Of a stretch of 64,000 bases of DNA, positions 43,005 to 50,067 are shown in pieces (positions within the stretch are counted from its first letter, which is position 1; the number at the start of each line of letters is the position of its first letter). Both the position numbers and the translations under genes were made by a program. This DNA comes from Natrialba aegyptia DSM 13077 (lineage in GTDB: Archaea > Halobacteriota > Halobacteria > Halobacteriales > Natrialbaceae). The notes beneath the pieces were generated by a model. That model was not told the DNA's origin. It saw only the letters and a list, made by a program, of their open reading frames with translations, and searched no databases. The stretch covers positions 151,112 through 215,111 of the forward strand of contig NZ_AOIP01000015.1 in NCBI RefSeq assembly GCF_000337535.1, written 5' to 3'.

Positions 43005-44594
43005 GTGACCAGCATGCCACTACCCAACTCATCCGACGACAGTGACGATGACGCTGGCGACGCCGACGGCACTGAACTCGACGCGGCGAGCGAGCCCGTC
43101 GAAACGGGCCGGCGATTGATCGCCGTCGACCACGTCCGACTCGGGCGGTGGTTCCTCGTCTTCGCGCTGGTGATGGGGCTCTGGGGCGGCCTCGACGCCG
43201 TGCTCCTTCGGACGACGCTCGTCACGCCGACGCTGGATCACTGGTCGGCCGACGTCTACAGTTCGCTCTTCACGACTCACGGGCTGACGATGTTGTTCCT
43301 GTTCGCGGTCCCCGCAATATGGGGCTTTGCGTACGCGACGATTCCGTCGCTGATCCGGGCCGAGCGAACCGCGTTTCCCGCCGTCGCTGCGGCGGCGTTC
43401 TGGCTGCAGATCCCGGCTGCGATACTGGTTCGGGCCGGAACGATCGGCAGTGCCCTCGACGTGGCGGGACTCGACCCCGTCGCGATCGGCTGGACGCTGT
43501 ATCCCCCGATGAGCGTTGCATCGTCGAATCCCGCCGTCGACGCGCTGGTCGCCGGCCTCCTGCTCGTCGCGATCAGCACGTCGCTGACCGCGGCGAACCT
43601 CGTCGCCACGATCTGTCGCCGGCGGACGATTCCGTGGAGCGACGTCGACACGTTCACCTGGACGGTGGTGACGAGCGCAGCGATGGCGGTCGTCGCCTTC
43701 CCGGTTCTGGCCGGTTCGCTCGCGCTCTTGCTCCTCGAACGGGCGGCTGGGGTCGGGCTCCTCGTCGGTCGGAGCGGCCCGATGGTCTGGCTGAACCTGT
43801 TCTGGTTCTTCGCCCATCCACTGGTGTACATCCTGGTATTGCCGCCGATGGGTATCGCCAGTCACGTGCTGCCGCGGTTTGCCGGGCGGCGACTGTTCGG
43901 CCGCCGATCGGTCGTCTACTCGACGTTTGCGATCGGCATCCTCTCGTTTACCGTCTGGGGACACCACCTGTTCATGGCCGGGATGGGCGTCGGCGTCCGC
44001 GCCGTGTTCATGTTCGTGACGCTGGCGGTCGCCGTCCCGAGTTCAGCGAAGCTCTGTACGTGGCTCGGCACGCTGTGGGGTGGCGCGATCCAGCACACAG
44101 CGCCGATGACTGCAACCATCGCGGCGATCGCCTTCTTCATCGTCGGCGGCGTGACCGGCGTCTTCCTCGCGGTGGCTCCGATCAACGTCCTCTACAACGG
44201 GACGTACTACGTCGTCGCCCACTTCCACATGATGCTCGTCGGATTCGTCGCGTTCACGCTCGTCGCCGGAGCGTACTACTGGTTTCCGCTGCTTACCGGC
44301 CGGTGGTACGATCCGACGCTCGCTCACCTGCACGTCTGGCTCACCATCGTCGGAATCATCGTGACCTTCGGCGCGCTCTTCGTCGTCGGCTTCGCGGAGT
44401 TGCCGCGACGAATCGCGACCTACCCGCCCGCGTTCGCGCCGATTCACCAACTCGCCACCGTGGGCGCCTACGTCATCGCCGTGGGACAGCTCGTCTTCCT
44501 GCTCAACCTCGGTCGGTCGCTCTGGGTCGGCGAGCGCGCCGGCGACGATCCGTGGGGCCTCGCCGACGAGCCGTCACACGCACGAGAATGGTGA
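43005..44594 (+). CDS. Orphan heme-copper oxidase subunit I-like protein
   Basis: 529-aa, about twelve-helix protein; start GTG 43005 or ATG 43014. All heme and CuB ligands are visible: His92 (TTHGLTML), His271 with Tyr275 (FFAHPLVYIL), His320/His321 (WGHHLF), His406 and His408 (VAHFHMM). The K-channel Lys349 (VPSSAK) is kept. The Glu of the usual HPEVY is Leu273, so the D-pathway proton relay is altered. No subunit II with a CuA site, nor subunit III, is in this window. It may be an alternative terminal oxidase or NO-related branch. An acidic N-terminal extension of about 40 residues precedes the first helix. Confidence 0.88.
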   Translation: MTSMPLPNSSDDSDDDAGDADGTELDAASEPVETGRRLIAVDHVRLGRWFLVFALVMGLWGGLDAVLLRTTLVTPTLDHWSADVYSSLFTTHGLTMLFLFAVPAIWGFAYATIPSLIRAERTAFPAVAAAAFWLQIPAAILVRAGTIGSALDVAGLDPVAIGWTLYPPMSVASSNPAVDALVAGLLLVAISTSLTAANLVATICRRRTIPWSDVDTFTWTVVTSAAMAVVAFPVLAGSLALLLLERAAGVGLLVGRSGPMVWLNLFWFFAHPLVYILVLPPMGIASHVLPRFAGRRLFGRRSVVYSTFAIGILSFTVWGHHLFMAGMGVGVRAVFMFVTLAVAVPSSAKLCTWLGTLWGGAIQHTAPMTATIAAIAFFIVGGVTGVFLAVAPINVLYNGTYYVVAHFHMMLVGFVAFTLVAGAYYWFPLLTGRWYDPTLAHLHVWLTIVGIIVTFGALFVVGFAELPRRIATYPPAFAPIHQLATVGAYVIAVGQLVFLLNLGRSLWVGERAGDDPWGLADEPSHAREW

Positions 44595-44961
44595 GCTGTC
44601 GGCCGAGTAACGTTAATATCGTATTACGACGGCGGTCAGTCCCAACTCCGATATCGAGGCTTCCCGTAGCTAGCGCTGCCTCAGACACGATCCTGACCCG
44701 ATCCCGACTCGATTCCGAGTCGCGAGCGACGGGCCTGGCACTGGCCCAGATCCAGCCCAGACCCAGCCCGACCGGACTCCGACGGGAGACATCCCCCGAC
44801 CTACCCGCCGATCAGCCCTACCGCTGACCACGACAGTAGCCCCCTCGGTCGTGACCGCAGCGACTCACCCCGTCCTCCCCACTCCTCGCACAGACATCTC
44901 ACCACTCACCGAGACAGCACACCCGCTGCGCATCGGTATCCCGACTTCTGACCCACAACCT
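44595..44961. other. Intergenic region, pyrimidine-rich
   Basis: 367 bases between the oxidase-like gene and the small membrane protein. An AT-rich patch (TAACGTTAATATCGTATTACG, near 44610-44630) follows the oxidase stop. The rest is C-rich with CCCAG-type short repeats. A frame from 44851 joins the next gene but adds a Pro/Thr-rich extension without family character. Confidence 0.4.
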
Positions 44962-45285
44962 ATGGCATCCACCACAAGCACCGACGTTGCACTGATGCTC
45001 CTGCAGTTGATCGCACTAACGATTCCACCGGCCGTCGTCCTGATCGACCAGCTCCGCCGAACGCAGAACCTCGAATGGACCGTGCGAAAACTGAGCTTCG
45101 GTCTCGTGTTCTCGAGTGTCACCCTCCTGCTCGGCGGCGCAGTCGCCGTCCTGCTGTACTTCCTGACCGTATCGCTACCCATCACTCTCATCGCAGGGCT
45201 GCTCCTCGTTTTGCTCGGCCTCCTCCCGCTCGGGGCGTTCGTCCTCGTCCTGTACCGAGAACACCGGAAAGAACACGGCCCCTAA
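44962..45285 (+). CDS. Small three-helix membrane protein
   Basis: 107 aa from the ATG at 44962 (MASTTSTDVALMLLQLIALT). Three hydrophobic helices (about 8-27, 43-67, 70-93) and a basic C-terminus (YREHRKEHGP). It is found between the oxidase-like gene and the regulator. It has no copper or heme motif, so a role as a small oxidase subunit is only a guess from position. Confidence 0.65.
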   Translation: MASTTSTDVALMLLQLIALTIPPAVVLIDQLRRTQNLEWTVRKLSFGLVFSSVTLLLGGAVAVLLYFLTVSLPITLIAGLLLVLLGLLPLGAFVLVLYREHRKEHGP

Positions 45286-45295
45286 TCCGGCCCTT

Positions 45296-45342
45296 GCTAC
45301 GTCCGGACTCGGCCGGGAGTGGGTTCGACCCCCACACGTAGC
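45296..45342 (+). ncRNA. tRNA-like mini-fold (acceptor stem plus T-arm)
   Basis: GCTACGT (45296-45302) pairs perfectly with ACGTAGC (45336-45342) as a 7-bp acceptor-like stem. Immediately before the 3' strand is a canonical T-arm: GTGGG (45319-45323), the loop TTCGACC, which fits the T-loop consensus, and CCCAC (45331-45335). The D and anticodon arms are missing and replaced by 16 bases holding a CCGG/CCGG hairpin. It starts 11 bases after the stop of the membrane gene. It could be a tRNA remnant, an integration scar, an RNA terminator or chance pairing. Confidence 0.4.
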
Positions 45343-45344
45343 TT

Positions 45345-45361
45345 CGGCGGTCTTCCCGCCG
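45345..45361 (+). terminator. Perfect 6-bp hairpin before the PadR-like start
   Basis: CGGCGG (45345-45350), loop TCTTC, CCGCCG (45356-45361). Directly follows the tRNA-like fold and ends 11 bases before the regulator ATG. It could end the upstream transcript or shape the regulator leader. Confidence 0.35.
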
Positions 45362-45372
45362 ATGATGCACCG

Positions 45373-45741
45373 ATGTGTAGGAACATCCCTACCAACCACG
45401 ACGACAACGACGAGCACGAATCGAGTATCGACGGGTCGACACCCCCTCGCCCACTGACGAACCTGACCGGGTTCAAACGCGACCAGCTATTCGTCATCCG
45501 ACTGCTGGCCGAACGCAACCCCCACGGGCTCGTGATCAAAGACAAACTCGACTGCTACTACGACGAGGACATCAACCAGGGCCGACTCTACCAGAACCTC
45601 AGTGAACTCGTCGACGAGGGGTACGTCGAAAAGCACCCACTCGACGGACGAACCAACGCCTACCGGCCGAGCACGCACGCCAACAGGCGTCTCGAAGAGC
45701 ACCACGAGTGGGAACGACACTGTCTCTTCTGTGACCCCTGA
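45373..45741 (+). CDS. PadR-like winged-helix transcriptional regulator
   Basis: 122 aa. After an unstructured N-terminus (about 30 residues, Asn/Asp/His-rich) comes LTNLTGFKRDQLFVIRLLAE, then the recognition region GRLYQNLSELVDEGYVEK and the wing KHPLDGRTNAYRPST, typical of haloarchaeal PadR-like proteins. The tail HHEWERHCLFCDP has a C-x-x-C pair that could sense metal or redox. The ATG at 45373 is preferred over the GTG at 45319, which lies inside the tRNA-like fold. The candidate targets are the neighbouring operons. Confidence 0.82.
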   Translation: MCRNIPTNHDDNDEHESSIDGSTPPRPLTNLTGFKRDQLFVIRLLAERNPHGLVIKDKLDCYYDEDINQGRLYQNLSELVDEGYVEKHPLDGRTNAYRPSTHANRRLEEHHEWERHCLFCDP

Positions 45742-45933
45742 CGCGGAGACGGAACTGCCACACCTGAGACACTGAGAGACACTAAGCGACACTGAGACAC
45801 GGCTGCATTCAGACCGGTAACCGGTATTCAGCCACACGCGATCGAAACAGCCGGTGCTGTGCAGACTGGCTGTGTCGACGCGGTCGAACCAAGCGCACCA
45901 CCAACGCACGCACAAAACTGCTCGAAACAACCG

Positions 45934-47307
45934 ATGACTACTCCGCACGATGCTTCAACCGACACGACCAGCCGAACCGCTCCCGCACTCGATGCTCCGT
46001 GGAGCCACCTCCGAACCGCCGCCCACCGTCTCTCGGTCCCAGATGATATCGAACAGCGGCTCCTGTACGCGCGCCAGCGCCAGCAAATCGCCATTCCGTT
46101 CGAACGCGACGATGGGACGATCGACGTTCGAGCAGGGTACCGCGTTCGCCACGACGACGTTCGCGGCCCCTACATCGGCCCGCACCGCTACGTCCCCGGG
46201 CTGACAATCGGCGACTGTGCCGGACTCGGGGTCGCAACTGCCGTAACCGCCGCACTCGCCGATGTGCCGTTCGGCGGCGCAGCGGGCGGCATCGACTGCG
46301 ATCCGGAAACACTCTCGTGGGACGAACGCGCCAGACTCACGCGCTCCTACGCGCGACGAATCACCGACCTCGGCCCGAACAGCGACGTTCTCGTTCCCGA
46401 TCTGGGAACCGACGAACGCACCATGGCTCGCGCCGCCGATGCCGTCGCCGAACGCGTCGACGGCCCCCACACCGCGACGGCCGCCGGAAAACCGGCCGTT
46501 CTCGGCGGCTCGCGAGAGTTCACCTGTGCCGGCGGCCACAGCGTCGCCCACGTCGTCCGTGATATTCTCGAAACGGATCTCGACCGCTCGCTGGACGAGG
46601 GAACCGTCGCCGTGTACGGCACCAGCACCGTGGGTGCGACGACGGCGCGCTTGCTCGACCGCTGGGGCAGCACTATCGTCGCGCTGTGTAGCGATCACGT
46701 CGGGCTTGCTGCCGACGCCGAGGGTGATGGCGACGGCGATAGTGATAGTGACGGGGAGAGCGAGACGCTCGAACAGGGAACTGGCGATGAGGACGGTGAC
46801 GACGACGCTACCGACGACGGCATCGATACGACCGTCGCACCCAGCTACCTCGACGGACCGGGTGCGATCGACGAGTTCAGCGGCGGCACGATGACCGGCA
46901 CCGAGAACGTCCTCGAAGCGGATGTCGATGCGCTGGTTCTCGCCGGATCGGGGACGGCGGTGACGGCCAGAAACGCGGAGACGATCCGGGCGGATCTCGT
47001 CGTCGAAGGCGCGTACGGCGCGGTGACCGCCGGCGGGCAGCGCGTTCTCGAGGAACGGGATGTCGCCGTCGTGCCGGCCGTGCTGTCGCTCGCCGGCAAA
47101 CTATCGGCCGCGAGCCTCGAATGGCGTCGTCACGTCGGCCGCAGCGAGATGAGCGACACGCGCATGGCGAACGAACTCTCGTATGCGGTTATCGACGCCG
47201 TTTCCGACGTTCGGGCCCACCGCGTGCGCCGCGACGTGGGCTGGCGCGACGGCGCGTACGAACTCGGGCTCTCGCGGCTCGTCTCGGCTCACGAGGTGGT
47301 TCGATGA
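45934..47307 (+). CDS. Glu/Leu/Phe/Val dehydrogenase-like pseudoenzyme
   Basis: 457-aa member of the glutamate dehydrogenase fold: VRHDDVRGPYIGPHRYVPGL, ALADVPFGGAAGGIDCDPETL, VPDLGTDERTMA, AGKPAVLGGS and a Rossmann entry VAVYGTSTVGATTA. The active-site lysines are lost. The K of GPYKGG is Ile81, the K of the MTWKxAV helix is Thr105 and the catalytic K of GGAKGG is Ala117. The Asp of PDxGT is kept. The nucleotide domain carries an acidic insert of about 60 residues (about 262-322). Its TGA overlaps the next gene's ATG. Glutamate dehydrogenase activity is unlikely; a regulatory, binding or scaffolding role is inferred. The ATG at 45934 is used because the first 25 residues of the longer frame are not family-like. 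Confidence 0.85.
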   Translation: MTTPHDASTDTTSRTAPALDAPWSHLRTAAHRLSVPDDIEQRLLYARQRQQIAIPFERDDGTIDVRAGYRVRHDDVRGPYIGPHRYVPGLTIGDCAGLGVATAVTAALADVPFGGAAGGIDCDPETLSWDERARLTRSYARRITDLGPNSDVLVPDLGTDERTMARAADAVAERVDGPHTATAAGKPAVLGGSREFTCAGGHSVAHVVRDILETDLDRSLDEGTVAVYGTSTVGATTARLLDRWGSTIVALCSDHVGLAADAEGDGDGDSDSDGESETLEQGTGDEDGDDDATDDGIDTTVAPSYLDGPGAIDEFSGGTMTGTENVLEADVDALVLAGSGTAVTARNAETIRADLVVEGAYGAVTAGGQRVLEERDVAVVPAVLSLAGKLSAASLEWRRHVGRSEMSDTRMANELSYAVIDAVSDVRAHRVRRDVGWRDGAYELGLSRLVSAHEVVR

Positions 47308-48479
47308 TCGATCGTCTCGACGACTCGCTCGGCGACGCGATCGAGTGGCTGACCGAGATCGGTCCCGAGATCGACCCGTCAGCCAACTCCGAATCCGATT
47401 CTGACTTCGACTCCAACCCTGACTCTGAATCCGGATCCGACTCCGAGTCGGAAGCCGCCGATTCCGCATCGAACGCCGCATCCCGGGACGGGGCTGTACC
47501 GCGGTCGGACGGCGGTCGCGAGACCGATCCGTCGGGTGCCCAAGCGGCCGCCGACTGGGAAGAAGCCGACTCGCCGACCTCGAGAACGCTGCACGGCGTC
47601 GTCCACGGCGCGGACGGTGCCTACGCCTGTGGCGAGGGCGGTATCCTGTTGCACCGGCGCGACGACGGGTGGCAGACGCTGATCGAACGCGGTCCGGGCG
47701 TCGCGGACAACACGTTGCGGACGATCGACGCAACGGCCGACGGCTGTCGGCTCTGGTTTGCCGGCGACAGCGGTGCACTCGGGTACTACGACGTCGCCGA
47801 CGGCTACTTGAGCGACTACTCGGCACCGGGGGAAAAGACGAGTACCTGGGAGGGAATCGCCGTGTCCGGGCCAACTGGCGAGGAGCGCATCCGCATCGCG
47901 AACGGCTCCGGCGAAGTTCTCGACTGCACCGTCGAGGACGGCTGTCCGGCCTGGGGAGACGTCGTCGAACCCGGCGGCGGGTCGACGATACCCGGCCTGA
48001 CCGCCGGCCCGGACGGATTCTACGCCATCGACACCAGCGGCGGCGCGTACTACGCGGACGCGAACGGCGAGTGGGAACGAATCGGCGTTCGCAACGCCGA
48101 AGTCGACTTCTACGACATCTGGGCCGGCGATGAAACCGTCTTCGTCGCCGGTGCCGACGGCGTCGCGTATCGGTACGACCCGCGCTGCGAGAACTGGACC
48201 CCGATCAACGTCGGACAGGGTGCGCTCCAGTCCATCCAGGTGGACGAAGGCAGCAACACTGCCGTCGCCGTCGCAACCGGCGGACGCGTCTACGAGCGCA
48301 TCGAAAGCATCCGCTGGGAGGAACGGGACACGCCGACGGAACAATCCCTTCTCGATCTCGCTCTCGCCCGCCAGCGGTCGGACGACGAGGGACTGGCGAC
48401 CGTTCCCGTCGACATCGCCGTCGGTGCTGGCGGCACCGTTCTCGAGCGCCACCGAGACCGTTCGGACACCACGGACTAA
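47304..48479 (+). CDS. Cytoplasmic beta-propeller protein, paralogue 3
   Basis: 391-aa paralogue of 22665-23795 and 34569-35552 with no signal peptide. Instead it opens with MIDRLDDSLGDAIEWLTEIG and about 50 Ser/Asp/Glu residues. Blades share LWFAGDSGALGYYDV, TSTWEGIAV, NGSGEVLD, VEPGGGSTIPGL, VAGADGVAYRYDP and VGAGGTVLER. The ATG lies within the ATGA overlap with the dehydrogenase-like gene, so the two proteins are made together and may bind one another. The predicted cytosolic site contrasts with the exported paralogues. Confidence 0.85.
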   Translation: MIDRLDDSLGDAIEWLTEIGPEIDPSANSESDSDFDSNPDSESGSDSESEAADSASNAASRDGAVPRSDGGRETDPSGAQAAADWEEADSPTSRTLHGVVHGADGAYACGEGGILLHRRDDGWQTLIERGPGVADNTLRTIDATADGCRLWFAGDSGALGYYDVADGYLSDYSAPGEKTSTWEGIAVSGPTGEERIRIANGSGEVLDCTVEDGCPAWGDVVEPGGGSTIPGLTAGPDGFYAIDTSGGAYYADANGEWERIGVRNAEVDFYDIWAGDETVFVAGADGVAYRYDPRCENWTPINVGQGALQSIQVDEGSNTAVAVATGGRVYERIESIRWEERDTPTEQSLLDLALARQRSDDEGLATVPVDIAVGAGGTVLERHRDRSDTTD

Positions 48480-48685
48480 CGCGCCGCCCGCCGGCCCGCA
48501 CTACCGCTCACAACCCCTTCCACCCCCACCCCCCACCCTCACCCTCACCCCCACTCGCGCAACGGACCGATCCGCATGACAGCCCCACCGTTTCTGTCTC
48601 TTCCACCACCGTTCGGTACCGTCGTACGAACCGTTTTATCGTCGAAATCCGACCCCGAACCGCCGATCGTCCTGCTACTCACTCG

Positions 48686-49504
48686 ATGCTCCCAGACAAT
48701 CCACTCTCGTTCACCGCTCGTATCGATTCCGACTCGCTCCCCATCGCCGAACTCGCCACCCTCTCGCTCTCGGCACTCCTTTGGCTCGTCCTCTTCGAAG
48801 GCTGGCTTCCCGACCTCGGCCCCGCTCCCGCTGAACTCGAGGCACCGATGGCCGCCCCCGGCGTCCCCGAAGCGATGGCGACGGCAAACGGACTCTCGGG
48901 TACCGTCGCGTACCTGCTCATGTGGGGCACGATGATGCTCGCGATGATGCTTCCGTCGCTGATCCCGGTCGTTCGACAGCACCTCGATGACGTGTGCCAG
49001 AATCCGTCCGTCGCCGTTCCGTCGATCGCCGGATTTCTCGGCGGCTACGGTCTCGTCTGGACGGCGATCGGCGCAGTGCCCCTCGCGGTCGAACTGCTCG
49101 TCTCGATTCACGAGTTCTCGACCGCGTCCGCGTTCGGGCTCGGTGCGGGGGTGGTCCCAATCGCCGGACTGCTCGCGTTCGCCGGCGGCTACCAGCTGAC
49201 GCCGTTCAAACGCCGGCTGCTCTCGCGGTGTGCGTCCTGCCAATCGATTCCGCACTGTCCCAACGTGAATCGGATGGTTCGCAGGGGGATCTCCTACGCG
49301 ACGAACTGCGTCGCGTGCACCTGGCCGCTGTTCGCGCTGATGGTTGCGCTCGGGTCGATGAATTTCCTCGTGATGGTCGGCCTGACGCTCGTGGTTTCGA
49401 TCGAGCGCCTGACGCCGGACGGCGAACGCGTCGCGTTCGCTATGGGCGTCCTGTTGATCGGTGCCGCCGTGTTCTCGCTGCTGTTCGGCGTTCCGGCGGT
49501 CTGA
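48686..49504 (+). CDS. DUF2182 predicted metal-binding membrane protein
   Basis: 272 aa with about seven helices. Family blocks: YLLMWGTMMLAMMLPSL (Met-rich helix), FAGGYQLTPFKRRLLSRC and NCVACTWPLFALMVALGSMNF. The paired Cys (CASC, then NCVAC) and Met residues suggest soft-metal handling. An internal CASCQSIPHCPNVNRM loop adds three Cys. It has its own intergenic region of about 200 bases after the propeller gene but continues the same orientation. Members often sit near metal or cytochrome genes; the function is unproven. Confidence 0.87.
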   Translation: MLPDNPLSFTARIDSDSLPIAELATLSLSALLWLVLFEGWLPDLGPAPAELEAPMAAPGVPEAMATANGLSGTVAYLLMWGTMMLAMMLPSLIPVVRQHLDDVCQNPSVAVPSIAGFLGGYGLVWTAIGAVPLAVELLVSIHEFSTASAFGLGAGVVPIAGLLAFAGGYQLTPFKRRLLSRCASCQSIPHCPNVNRMVRRGISYATNCVACTWPLFALMVALGSMNFLVMVGLTLVVSIERLTPDGERVAFAMGVLLIGAAVFSLLFGVPAV

Positions 49505-49694
49505 TCGGCGCGTAACGCCGACGACGTAGTAGTCGGTCGCCGCGATAGAACCGGCCACATCGTCACGCATTCCCCTGATTTCTCTCGGGCCATCGTGCCT
49601 AGCTATACCGGTACCGACGCCGTCGACGGCGGTTTGCATCCGTAAAAATAGACGGTGCACCTGCGTATCGCAGGCTGTGCGTTCTCGGGACCGG

Positions 49695-49975
49695 CTAGTC
49701 GGTTCGCTTTTGACGATCCTCGACCGGTGCCGATCCGAGCGTTACCTCCGCAGTGCCGAACGGCTGCAAAACGTCGTCGAACGTCGCGGTCAGTTCGGTA
49801 CCCGGGAAGAATCCGATAATCGACGTTGTCTCGTCGCCGTCGTTGTGAAGTTCGTGCGGTTCCATTTCGGGGACGACCGCACACTGTCCGGCGTGCAGCC
49901 CGATCGTCTCGTCGCCGTGTGAACGGTGGTCTCCAATTCGATACGGACGGCCTGAATCACGTATTCAAAGGCTCG
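49695..49975 (-). pseudogene. Cupin-domain gene remnant
   Basis: On the minus strand one frame reads FEYVIQAVRIELETTVHT (about 49915-49970) after an upstream stop. Coding then shifts to the next frame, reading HGDETIGLHAGQCAVVP, EPHELHNDGDETTSIIGFF and ending at TAG (49695-49697). Joined across a one-base shift near 49915, these make the C-terminal cupin barrel (HxH...E and a second His motif), but no start codon or N-terminal half is found. The rest of the 49505-50067 gap shows nothing else. Confidence 0.6.
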
Positions 49976-50067
49976 TCAGGACGATAACGGTTTTTCAGAA
50001 TCCTGGGAAACACCGTCCCACCGACAGAGATCCGCTCAGTCGAGACGTAACGTTTCGACAGCGTGCG

